A stretch of 64,000 nt of DNA from Micropterix aruncella (lineage: Eukaryota > Arthropoda > Insecta > Lepidoptera > Micropterigidae), in contig OX155950.1 in the NCBI GenBank assembly GCA_944548615.1, forward strand, positions 29,977,691 to 30,041,690, written 5' to 3'. Below, piece after piece: positions 54,677 through 64,000 of this stretch (position 1 is its first letter; each line of letters starts with the position of its first letter). The notes under the pieces are model-generated. The model was not told the DNA's origin. It did no database searches and saw nothing but the letters and a program-made list of their open reading frames with translations. Both the position numbers and the translations under genes were made by a program.

Positions 54677-55334
54677 TTGGGGTCTGAAGCTTTGGTGTCC
54701 TAGAAAAGCGATGCCGTTATCTGCAGCCGTAATGTATCGTTGGGTGTCGTCACCAAAACGTTGTCCATAAAAACTATCGGCGTAGGTTTCCTAGAGAACG
54801 TGGAGTGTCAGAGTAACGTCAAATAGCGGCGCTGTCAGTTGCAAGACGGCCTTCATAGCGGTGATTAACTGTTATGGGACGTTTTTTCGCGTGTAGCGGT
54901 GAGCATTCAGTTAAAAACTATGACTGGAAACTTGACTTGGATGAGCGAAAATGACGAACAATATACTGGTTTTGTCAAAAATCATGAAGCCTTGTGCAAT
55001 ATTAAATCAAAAGATTGTAGACAAGCCCGATTGTACGATTTTTATGTTTAAAAATCGTGTAATGTTTCACACTCTCCTGCAAACTTTTTTATTCGTCTTC
55101 CGACTTTTTCAACTTCCAAATATACTATTAATGCTGTCTACATTGTCTATTTTCCACCGCTGCACGACACACCACTCGAGTGAGTGACTACGATTGTATA
55201 CAGTCGCACCACTTTCTAGGAAACTACACTTTTGGTCAACCGAGACGGCTATCCTATTACGGCCGTCATATCACGGCCGCTAGATAACGGTACCGCTTTT
55301 CTAGAAAACCAAAGTTTAAGACGTAGGGGTGCTT
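54677..55334. mobile_element. DNA-transposon-like element with about 55-bp inverted ends
   Basis: The left end (GAAGCTTTGGTGTCCTAGAA, then AAGCGATGCCGTTATCTGC) and the reverse complement of the right end (TTAAACTTTGGTTTTCTAGAA, then AAGCGGTACCGTTATCTAGC) are imperfect inverted repeats. The interior contains a short ORF. No target duplication could be fixed. Confidence 0.6.
54920..55051 (+). pseudogene. Short ORF resembling the start of a MADF-type DNA-binding domain
   Basis: 43 codons: it begins MTGNLTWMSENDEQYTGF and continues VKNHEALCNIKSKDCRQAR to a stop. The pattern W..EN...F...V..H.ALC...SKD....R..L is like the first helices of MADF domains found in insect transposon-associated proteins. 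The domain is cut short, and nothing after the stop could be joined to it by eye. Position inside an inverted-repeat element supports a transposon origin. Confidence 0.35.
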
Positions 55335-55918
55335 CAAAAAAAAATTGTTTGTATTATTTGCCAATTTTAGTATCGATTATCATTACGACACGTAAACATG
55401 TATTTTCACATAACACTTCATAGCTTTCCATATTGCCTACACATGTGATCAAAAGGAAATAAATCCACTTTTTTACTATTCCTATTATATTAATTTATTT
55501 TAATCTTTAACAATTATTATTCATTGGTTTAATTATATAATATTAAAAAGATCATCTGTGTTTTGCAATAAAAACAGTTTCCATTATTCTTACTTACTTT
55601 ATTTTTTTTTTCAAATTTAGCCATTTAATCAAGTATAAAAATCAGTTAGGTTTAACAACTGCTTACAGATTCGGATTACTTTTATAAATTATTGAAAACA
55701 TAATTTTAATGAAATATATCGAGTTGTTATTATTGTATGTAAAATACTGCATAGATATTCATTCCCACATCTGCAGTATATACCGAAACAATTTTTTTAA
55801 AGAGTTACAGTTGTTTTTAGAAGCGCGCTAAAGTCGATGTTTACAGCAGTCTCTACTAAAATTATTAAAAATACTATTATACCTTTCGTTAGACATTAGC
55901 TATTTGATGACAACTAGA
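55335..55918. other. AT-rich stretch, nothing recognised
   Basis: No supportable feature. Confidence 0.45.
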
Positions 55919-56560
55919 GCTGTCGACTACAACGGGCGAACCCGCGGAAAGTTTTAATGAAATATGATCGTTTTGTCTCCCGTGAGGTGAGCGCAGAAGA
56001 CTTAGGACGAAATAGTCCACCGTCAAGCTCCGTCACATGTTCGTAAGAGGCTAACGCCTTATCCGCGAGACACTCGCGCCCTTACTTCCAGTTTCGACCA
56101 GATTACTCCGGTCTCCCGACTAATTACGAGTTCGAGGTCACTTGCGCAGTCCTCTTCCTTACGTTGCGGTAAAACGGTGTCTACCGAATCTATCGCGGAC
56201 CACGGCATCTTTTGCCTGGCTGTTCACTCGGAATCGGGTAGCCGATGGTCGTTTCAAAAGCAGTCGCCGTAAGGTGAACGACTACCCCCGCTCTATAGGA
56301 GACAGTACTGTTGCCAGACTCCCCCGACTGCACAATCGATAGTCAGAATGCACAATCGATTGGCTGACGCCGCACAGTGAGCAAACTGTCCAGGAGGGCC
56401 AAAAGATTTACCCCTGTGGGAAACTAGCCCTCAGGCCAGAATCATGCCTGGGCTCGCACTTCATGCGTGGAGGCCGCCGGATGGGTGTTGACTCGTGAGT
56501 GTGACCGACCCTGATCAAATGGGTCTTCATGCCCAACTCCAACAGGGCCCATTAGCTCCC
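55919..56560 (+). repeat. GC-rich dispersed repeat, copy 1
   Basis: Starts GTCGACTACAACGGGCGAAC and ends GGGCCCATTAGCTCCC. It is the reverse complement counterpart of 59351-60000 along its whole length (about 640 bp), and its right half also matches 63706-64000. It contains GATCCGGGTAGCCGATGG-like and CAATCGATTGGCT text. The family could be the GC-rich 5' region of a retroelement; no protein motif is recognised. Confidence 0.8.
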
Positions 56561-56929
56561 TATTTGATGGCAGTGGAGTGCATAAATTGAAAACAGCATT
56601 AGCCCAGCTGAATAAAGCGGACTAAAGAGATTTGAGGTAATCTAAATATTAATATAGCTGAATAAAGAGATTTGAGTAGGACATCATTTTTGACTGGCTG
56701 GTAAAACTTCATGGTAGCATGGTAGCGAACCAGAAATAATATATAATTTTATTCTACCATCATAGTTTATAAATAATTACTCGATTAATGTGGTCTTCCT
56801 AATAAGTATTTTTTCTTCTTTTTAACACTTAGAGCTTGTTTCAATTAATTATAACGAAATTCTTATAATGAGGAGAATTTCTGTAAATATTTTTTTTTTT
56901 GGTTTGAAAAATCCGCGAACCCCGGATGA

Positions 56930-57245
56930 ATACAGTGTAGGGCGGCGCGGCGTAGTCTTCGTTTGGAGCTCCTTGGGCGCGGGGCGGCCCCCTTGTTTAA
57001 TCTGGTTCTCGGGTGTCTAATTTGGAGAGCTGCATATCGGTTCTCCGCTTTTGCCGGACGCCAATATTGGATTGGCGAATCGTTAATTACCGTGTTTATA
57101 ACTCCTAAGAATATTAGGCCATCTAATTAGCCGGCGGCGGCGTATTCCGTTAATTAGGGGGAAGTAATTAATTAGTGGGGAAATTGGACACTCGTTAGCA
57201 CTCGCCCAATCAGCAGGTTGCCGTTCTGTTTTATTTATACCTTTG
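56930..57245. promoter_or_regulatory. Homeodomain-site-rich island 3
   Basis: GGGCGGCGCGGCG and GCGCGGGGCGGCCCC patches, then GTTAATTACC, TCTAATTAGCC, GTTAATTAGGG, GTAATTAATTAG and two CCAAT-like words within about 300 bp. No coding frame. Confidence 0.45.
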
Positions 57246-57508
57246 CGATATGATTGGAAGGGAATTCGAGCATTTTTTTCTCGACGGCGTATTATAATTA
57301 CCTCTTGGTAATTCTAGCCGATTCCGAGTTTTCGTTATCCCAAATATGTTTACGTGAGCTTTATGGCGATATATATTTATACATTATTTATTTTTTAATT
57401 TTATTAAGTAACGTACGAAGAAAAGATTGCTGGATTGGGCATGCAAATTGTTAATAGTTACATATTGATACACATTATAAAATCGAAAACAATCGCGTTT
57501 GTTTGACA

Positions 57509-57687
57509 TTATAAAAAGGTTGAAATACGATTTTACCGCGTGAATTTTATAGCACCCGATGTTTTGGCGATGTTGGTACCGCTGTTGTCGAGAGTAGACT
57601 ACCATGGACAACGGCGTTTGCAACATCGCCGAAACGTCGGTTGCTACAAAATTCACGCGGTAAATTTGTTTATAAACCTTTTTATAA
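57509..57687. mobile_element. Fold-back MITE, 179 bp, near-perfect hairpin
   Basis: TTATAAAAAGGTT at the left and AACCTTTTTATAA at the right enclose two long arms: TTTACCGCGTGAATTTTATA...GGCGATGTTG and its complement CAACATCGCC...CAAAATTCACGCGGTAAA. The loop is about 45 bp and itself partly pairs (GTAGACTACCATGGAC). The GATGTTTTGGCGATGTTG word is typical of a dispersed insect hairpin family. Confidence 0.85.
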
Positions 57688-58980
57688 TTAATACACAATA
57701 GTTACAAACAAACAATAATAAGTGAAAATTATATCTATTCATATATATCTGCGAGCGTAGGAACCCAGAGTGAGGCGAAATCGCACTAAAATTTGTCTTG
57801 ATTATTTCTGTTGCGCCATTTTTATTGTTGTAATTTTATATGTATTTGTATTATTTTTTTATTTTTTTTTATAAGTGACTATTCGTTTCTATTTGACTGT
57901 CTGTATTTTTCATTTATAGGTACTTAGTTATTTTAGCAGTCCAAATTATTAATAATAGATTGCATATTTTTATCATAACGTCATTATTAATTGTTTTAAC
58001 AAAAAAAGATAGCCAATCTATACAAAAATGAAAAATGCTATTATAACATAATAAGGTATGCAACATAATTATGTAAAATCAAGTTGACTATACCAAGAGT
58101 AGGGTTTCCTTATTTAATAAATAAAATTATACTTATAGCTCTAGCATTCTTAGTTTCCGAAATATTACAGTTAACATTAATGACACGGATTCATAGCTCT
58201 AGTTTACATATTAATCTCTTCATCTACATAGATTTCCGGATGAAAATCTATAGGCAATTTCGATATTTTTAACCTTAGATTTTGATTATTTTAGTTTTTT
58301 TCTAATTGTATCATTAGATAAGATTTCTTGAAAATTTGAAAATTGATTTTGATTTAATAAAGCCTAAAATAGATGGCAGTAAAAACTTGTGCCTCAAAAA
58401 TATTTTCGTTCATAAATCCCGGTTTCCACAGTGGATGTTAAAATTAAACTCGGTGGATAAGTGCATATCAGAATTATTGTCACAGTGTTTATCAATGTTG
58501 CACCGAACGACCTTCCTGTAAATAAATCACAGCGTATGGTAATTAAATTAATCGTTAAAATTTACGCCAGCTAGTTAATCACAGTGTTGTCAATAAAGAA
58601 AAGGAAATGCGATTGCGTTCGCGAGAACTGACCCATTGCTCGGATCAAATTCAAAACAAACACATACGCGGAATCGCTGTGAATCGCAAACACTGCCGGT
58701 GGATAATTAAATCCTATGCAGCGATAAGGGAGCGGGTCTTGTTTGTCTCTGGCGTAATTATGCACTTCTAAGATTCGCATCCTGACTCGGATTAATCGAA
58801 TTAATTATATTGCACCCATGAATACACGCATTTTAACCATACAATTGATTCTGCTTGCTTATAAATAGATAATGATTAAAAATAATAAAATGGCGGGCGT
58901 TATATTATTAGTAAGCTTTGAAGCGGCCGCTTGTAAATGGCGTTTTGCGCGTCGCACAGTGGTTCCAAATCTCAGACAAA
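57688..58980. other. AT-rich DNA with one GC-richer, TAATTA-containing part at 58510-58800
   Basis: GGTAATTAAATTAATCG, CTAGTTAATCACAG, GGATAATTAAATCC and GATTAATCGAATTAATTA lie in 58530-58810, which resembles the other homeodomain-rich islands but is less compact. Nothing else can be supported. Confidence 0.35.
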
Positions 58981-58984
58981 AAAG

Positions 58985-59315
58985 TGCGTTTTGTAGGAGT
59001 TGAACTTTCAGATCAATCAGTATTTTCACCATAGAAAGCCAGGGTAGAGTCAGCAGGTCAGATTCCGGGACACCTGGCGCTGGAATACTAGGAAAGGTGT
59101 AATTTTAATTAGTACCCCCAAAATGTATTGACAAATCAGTAGACAGTGGATGCAATAAAGAACTCGAAACAAATGGTCAGACTGCATAACAATACAACAC
59201 GTGGCGTCAGAATTAATCCATACATGTCACGAAAATGAAGTCCCTGCAAATACGCCGGTACGTATTTGTCGGTAACTATTACGCATCGGTTTAATGTGCC
59301 GCGCAATATACCATT
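58985..59315. repeat. Second copy of the fold-back family of 10437-11415 (no nested MITE)
   Basis: GAGTCAGCAGGTCAGATTCC, GGTGTAATTTTAATTAGTAC, CAGTAGACAGTGGATGCAATAAA and CATACATGTCACG match, in order, the reverse complement of the right half of the 10.4-kb copy, whose left half also shares the first blocks. Confidence 0.75.
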
Positions 59316-59350
59316 AGTTTTTGTTAACACTTTAATTGCATATATTTACT

Positions 59351-60000
59351 GGGAGCTAATGGGCCCTTGCTGAGATGACCACGAAGACCCATTCTGTTCA
59401 GGGTTGGTCACACTCACGGGCCAACACCCATCCGGCGGCCTCCATGTATGAAGTGCGAGCCCGGGCAGGACTCTGGCCTTAGGGCTAGTTTCCCCTAGGA
59501 GTCAACCTTCTGGTGCTCCTGGACGGTCTGCGCACCGTGCGGTGTAAGCCAATCGATTGTGCACTCTGACTAACCTGGAGGCAGTACTGTTTCCTATAGA
59601 GCGGGGGTGGTTGCGGACCTTACGGCGACTGCTCTTGAAACGACCATCGGCTACCCGATCCTGAGTGAACAGCCGGGCAAGGGATGCCGTGGTCCGCGAT
59701 AGATTCGGTTACACCGTTTCACCGCTTCGTAAGGGAGAGGACCACGCAAGCGACCTCGAACTCGTAACCAATCGAGAGACCGGAGTAATCTGGTCTCAAT
59801 TGGAAGTAAGGGCGTGAGTGTAAGCCCGCCGGGTAACATACTTTGTTACCTCGCAGATAAGGCTTTGGCCTCTTACGGGTATGTGGCGGAGCTTGACGGT
59901 GGAAGGTTTTTTCCACGTCTCCTGCGCTCCTTCACGGGAGATAGAACGAACAATCGTTAAAATTTCCTGAGGTGGCGAGTTCGCCCGTTGTAGTTGACAA
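59351..60000 (-). repeat. GC-rich dispersed repeat, copy 2 (inverted relative to copy 1)
   Basis: Starts GGGAGCTAATGGGCCC and ends TTCGCCCGTTGTAGTTGACA. Together with copy 1 it forms a 640-bp inverted pair separated by 2.8 kb. Confidence 0.85.
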
Positions 60001-60060
60001 CTCTATTTGCATGTATGTACTAATGTAGTATATTATATACATATATGTATACAATAACTT

Positions 60061-60116
60061 AACTGGGTATCTTAACTATCCAAATGTCAATAAATGATAT
60101 AAATATATCGTGTTTA
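60061..60116. repeat. Fragment of the CACGACTGCC MITE
   Basis: TATCTTAACTATCCAAATGTCAATAAAT and AAATATATCGTGTTTA match the central part of the other copies. Both ends are missing. Confidence 0.65.
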
Positions 60117-60480
60117 ACTATGCACTGTGCGTCCAAGTCGCCTATAAAAAGCGCCCCAGTGTCGTCGGCATCGGCATCGACGGCCGCGGAATCAATGGCC
60201 AATTTGTGCGGCCCCCCGAAAACAATGGCGAAACAAACAACGGGCGCGGGATGTCCCAGTAATGAAACGTAAAATGGCCGATCGACGTGCGACAACTTTT
60301 TTTTACAGCCGCACATAAAAAAGTTTCCGCCTCTTTCATTAATAAATAGGATCCGCGACCGCGCGATAAATACGCAGATTTTTTTATTAATTTTACTATC
60401 GACGCACGGCGCGCGTGCGATTTTGTAAACTTTTACGCGCTTTCGCGCCAGGGCCGTATTAATTGCCAATTTTATCTTTT
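60117..60480. promoter_or_regulatory. GC-rich island with Hox/Cad-like sites (island 4)
   Basis: GC-rich non-coding text (ATCGACGGCCGCGG, CGCGACCGCGCGATAAATACG) alternates with CACATAAAAAAG, GCGATAAATACG, TTTTTATTAATTTTAC and TATTAATTGCC, words that suit posterior Hox or Caudal-type homeodomains. Open frames on both strands lack motifs. Confidence 0.35.
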
Positions 60481-60631
60481 AATTGACACTTTAAAAAACG
60501 GGTATGTGGTATATTAGATACGCCACCTCGCGATTTTCTTGAAATGTCTTATATGCAGCTCTATGAGATGCAGGGTTGAAGGATATACACAGGGTAAGTT
60601 TTAGTTACCGGCATCCTTGAAGGGAGTGAAT

Positions 60632-60845
60632 CAGTACGAGCAAAAAAACATTTTTTTTGGGTATTTTGTAAATCTTATCTATTGAAAAATGTTTGAGAAG
60701 CGTTGAGCTCGCTGCGCCATCTAGCAGTAGGTAAAATATGGCTAGTAAACAATAATGGCGATATTTTACTTACTGTTAAATGGCGCATCCTATTCAACAA
60801 TTTTTATACTATTTACAAAACAAAAAAAACAATTTAAGTTTTTTG
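60632..60845. mobile_element. Fold-back repeat (copy 3 of 3)
   Basis: GAGAAGCGTTGAGCTCGCTGCGCCATCTAGC, AGTAGGTAAAATATGGCTA and GGCGATATTTTACTTACTG with a TTAAATGGCGCA flank and poly(A)/poly(T)-rich ends match the 24460-24712 copy. Confidence 0.75.
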
Positions 60846-61800
60846 TTAACATCAAGGAGATAGGCCACCCTTTCTATAATCTGGCCGAATTTGAGGGCCA
60901 TGATTTTTCAAATATTGCGCCCATTTAAATTACTTAAAAAGTAGAACCTTATTGTCTAATTATTTTATATGGTATTATATCTGTACTTTTTGTTTAAAAT
61001 GCATAACGTAGGTTTAATTTGATTATTTAACATTTTACTGACAATTTGAATATTACGATGAATAATTTTACTACGTATCTTTTCGAATTACTAACTACTT
61101 CAAATATTAGGCTTCTATTTTGATTATTTATATTTATAGTTTGACAATCTAGTAGTTAATTCTTGACTACCTATGTATATTCAGTAAAGAGTAGTAACGA
61201 GACTTGCTACCTAACCCAATTGTTTTGACATGTCCAAGAGCGGTCTTTAGCCGTCAATTGGGCATGACGAAAATGTAATGTGTACATAGTATGCTCTCGC
61301 CGAGACCTTCTCCCTCGAAACTCTCGGCGAGAGGTTCTCGGTGAGAGAGTACAGCCGGCATAAGAATGCCCGAGGATAGGAAATTGGGAGAGGAAGGAAA
61401 GAGAAATAGAACATTGATTACTTCTTAGAAATTGATTACTTCTTAGAAAAGTAGTAAATTTTGAGGTGAGTCTTGAGACTACAGAGAGAAAAAGCAGAGT
61501 TTCATATATTTGATTACGTATATTTTGTATTTCAATTTAAACCTCGTGGCTTTTAGAAAAATATAAGCTTTCTCCAATACAAAACAATAAACTTCTCCAG
61601 TAGATAAGCATTCCTACACTTGGGTGCGTCAAAAAAATAAGTTAAAAATAATAATAATTAAAAACATAACTATCATGATAGTTGTCATGGATGTAATATT
61701 ATATTTAATGTTACCTAACTTAATACACCTTTAATATTACCTTACTTACCTACTTAATATATTTACTTATTGACAACACCTATCGTCAGCATAATATAAA
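60846..61800. other. AT-rich stretch with one small hairpin
   Basis: CTCTCGCCGAGACCTTCTC (61292) and CTCTCGGCGAGAGG / TTCTCGGTGAGAGAG form an imperfect hairpin around 61290-61350. Nothing coding is recognised. Confidence 0.45.
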
Positions 61801-61849
61801 TAGTTGACCTACCTTGGAAGCCATATACCTCGGATAGCTAACGTTCGGT

Positions 61850-62250
61850 AGTGTACATGGCACCAGAAGAAGAAGAAGAGCTGCTAGTTGAGGGTTTAGG
61901 ACTGGGTAACGAACGCGATCATGTAACTGACAAAACTCAATAATTGAGCGAATAGCCCACTTACTGCCTCGACAATAACGTGGAGCCGCATCGAATCGGC
62001 CGAGCGTAGGCTCGCCTATAGGCAATCGGACGCTTCGGCTCGCTCTCTCGAAACGCTTGTATATCAAATGCAGGGCGATTCGATGGCCGGATATACGGCT
62101 AATGCGCGAAGTGCCGTTTGAAAATTGAATCATGCAATAAAATCCCCGCCGTACTGTTTGATTGGCACTTCAACCCTTTTGCCAGCGTGTCACATTTCCC
62201 GGCCAATGGATGTGCTAGCGACGGCTTTAAAAAATATGTACAATCGACTC
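61850..62250. other. GC-richer non-coding island, no gene seen
   Basis: Moderately GC-rich (CGAACGCGATC, CGACTGAGCG-like and TTGATTGGCAC words) and free of identifiable repeats, like islands 1-4. The minus-strand frame at 61786-62133 has no recognised motif. A regulatory element is possible. Confidence 0.3.
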
Positions 62251-63080
62251 GCAATCGAGAAACAGATTAAGTAGAGCTATGAAATTATTTTCTTTTACGC
62301 ACTTTTAGTATGCATACGTGTAAATAACGCACTCATAAAACAATACTCACGAATTAATAGTAAAAACACATCTTTAAAAACAAACTTTTATTAAAATGCT
62401 CTGTCCCGAGCCAACGCCGGGTGATCGTCCCGACGATCCTACTGATTCCAGGGTGAACCCTGGACTCAGTAGCCATGTCATGATGAAACTTATAACGGGC
62501 TAACATAATTCAATGCCTATACAAAATTTCGTGTCTGTGCTTTTGACCGTTGATGAGTGTTCTCGTCGGGAGCCGATCCTGGGTGCAGGTCATGATTACC
62601 AGAAAAATGCATTGTCATCAGAACTGCACCAACATGTAAAATTTCAAATTCATAGGATAGGAGAAAGTTGTTCTAATTCTACTTGCAAGATTTGACCTAA
62701 ACAAAGATACTGACAATCATTGCAAGGTAAATAAAAGCTTGATAGCCGGAAGGTTGCGGAGAGCCGGGGTGGAACTTGGTAAGGAGGGCGGAAGGGGGGG
62801 GGGGGAGGGGGTATAGGCCTTGACTGCTTGGGAGAGTCTTGGGGTTACACAACCCATTTTTTTCCTTATGATAGGAGTACTGTCTTAATCGAATTAAATG
62901 TTCCTATAATCTACCAGTTCATTGGAATCTATAGGAACCATCAAAACCAAAAAATCACGCTTTTATAATCTGAAGATCGAGTGTCATTAAAAAAAATCTG
63001 TAGGATCCGCTCCGCAACTGCTTATTAATCGGCAAATGATTCGCAATAAATAATTACCATTAAAATTGAGATTATAGTAA
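62250..63080. other. No gene recognised
   Basis: CCCGACGATCCTACTGATTCC and related words near 62420-62480 form a small GC patch. A G-run of 11 lies at 62796-62806. Otherwise AT-rich. Confidence 0.4.
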
Positions 63081-63084
63081 TGAA

Positions 63085-63370
63085 GTACATATTGGGCTCG
63101 ATTGCCTTTCTTCGTGAACTAATATCGGAAAATAGTTCATGCGAACAAGACAGAGCAGTGCCTTAGAGCGGAATGTAAAATGAACCTGAATTAGTTTGAA
63201 AACATTTCGTCCAGTCTTAGATTATGCCACTGTCTGTTCGACCGGTAGTTTTATGCTGGTATAGTGACAATCATTCTTTCATTGTCTGCTCTAACGTATT
63301 GGCCTGTCTAGCCCGCATGAACTATTTATGTTTTTATTTTACGAAGAAACGCAATTGGGCCCATTATATA
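63085..63370 (+). repeat. Dispersed repeat fragment (AGTGCCTTAGAGCGGAAT type)
   Basis: TTGGGCTCGATTGCCTTTCTTCGTGAA, AGAGCAGTGCCTTAGAGCGGAAT and GAAACGCAATTGGGCCCATTA match, in order, 49809-50010. Confidence 0.65.
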
Positions 63371-63705
63371 ATGCTGATGCAAAGATTGAGAATGTCGGCA
63401 CAGTGGGCGGCGAAGACCTCTCCAATAGCTCGCGCGAAAACTAAATCTAAATTTATATCCCAAAGCAAGGCAATTTGACCAGAAAACTCTGCAAGTTGTA
63501 TTTTAAAAAAAAATATGAGTCTACGGTTTAATCTAGCTTTGATTTCATTTAGATGATAACGACGTTTTATCAATTAAAATAAGATAGTAAGTATACGAAA
63601 ATTAAGAAACCACGGAAGAGCCTTTAAAACAGGGTTCGGCAGTCATCGGTACTATTGCACCGATGTGCGGATGACTACCATATTTTGAATATTCCTTGTC
63701 CATCC

Positions 63706-64000
63706 GCGCCCAGCGCAATTGGGCCATTATGACCCATTATCATAGGATCGGCCCGATTCACGGATTCCCACCCATTCGGTAGCATCCCAGAATAAGTTCG
63801 AGCCCGGGTAGGACTCTGTGCCCCGTATATCAGTTTTCCCTAGGAATCGTTTTTTGGCACTCCTGGGCGGTTTGCGCACCGTGCAGCGTTAGCTAATCCA
63901 CTGTGAACTCCGACAAATAACCGGGGGAGCCTGGAAAAGGCTTTGTCGTCTCAGTAGTTTTGAAATGACTATTCGGCTACCTGATCCTGAGTTCAGGGCC
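63706..64000 (-). repeat. GC-rich dispersed repeat, copy 3, cut by the window end
   Basis: TTCGAGCCCGGGTAGGACTCTG, GGTTTGCGCACCGTGCAGCG and GGCTACCTGATCCTGAGT match copy 2 in the same order and orientation. The remainder lies beyond 64000. Confidence 0.8.

Overview
The window looks like part of an insect nuclear genome. It is AT-rich, with spliced genes, GT-AG introns and CCTAA/TTAGG-type telomere-like runs. Its transposons are typical of arthropods: mariner, Tc1, PIF/Harbinger, hAT, Helitron, and Jockey/CR1-like and RNase H-bearing LINEs. The order of insect cannot be fixed from sequence alone. Most of the 64 kb is transposable-element (TE) material, and only one host protein-coding gene can be read with confidence.

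Region 1 (about 0.24-12 kb) holds that gene on the + strand. Five exons (2345-2539, 4676-4793, 4859-5117, 8471-8680, 10112-10377) join with compatible splice phases. They give about 348 residues: a proline-rich segment, a basic charged segment, a compact PHD-like C4HC3 finger split by an intron, and a C-terminal coiled coil. Its introns hold a 15-bp minisatellite with telomere-like runs, a CpG-rich block, a Tc1 relic, an RNase H LINE relic, and a small Helitron into which a LINE inserted with an 11-bp target duplication. The 3' side holds a fold-back element with a MITE nested in it, and possibly an alternative last exon.

Region 2 (12-29 kb) is a TE graveyard. A mariner relic is followed by a nested stack: a 3290-bp PIF/Harbinger element (both genes spliced, transposase truncated) sits inside a 593-bp MITE. 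The MITE also took a second insertion, and its uninterrupted 589-bp sibling lies at 27.9 kb and gives the empty sites. Next is a 3510-bp hAT element with a perfect 8-bp target duplication and a single visible frameshift.

Region 3 (29-47 kb) has a 5S rRNA-like sequence, a tRNA-derived SINE, a LINE 3' end, and a Helitron Rep/helicase relic that runs into a 1.25-kb TTTTTCGAC satellite with a 508-bp higher-order duplication. A cluster of related LINEs follows, one with an 896-codon open endonuclease/reverse transcriptase frame.

Region 4 (47-64 kb) starts with a 200-N assembly gap flanked by an exact duplication, then a long (TA)n run. A CpG island at 50.2-50.6 kb is followed by an AUG and a consensus splice donor, which suggests the first exon of a gene whose body lies to the right. 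From there to the end, several conserved-looking, homeodomain-site-rich islands stand between fold-back elements and a three-copy GC-rich repeat. The perfect palindrome CGCTAATTAGCG occurs three times in 3.3 kb here. I read this as the regulatory landscape of a developmental gene, but that is inference.
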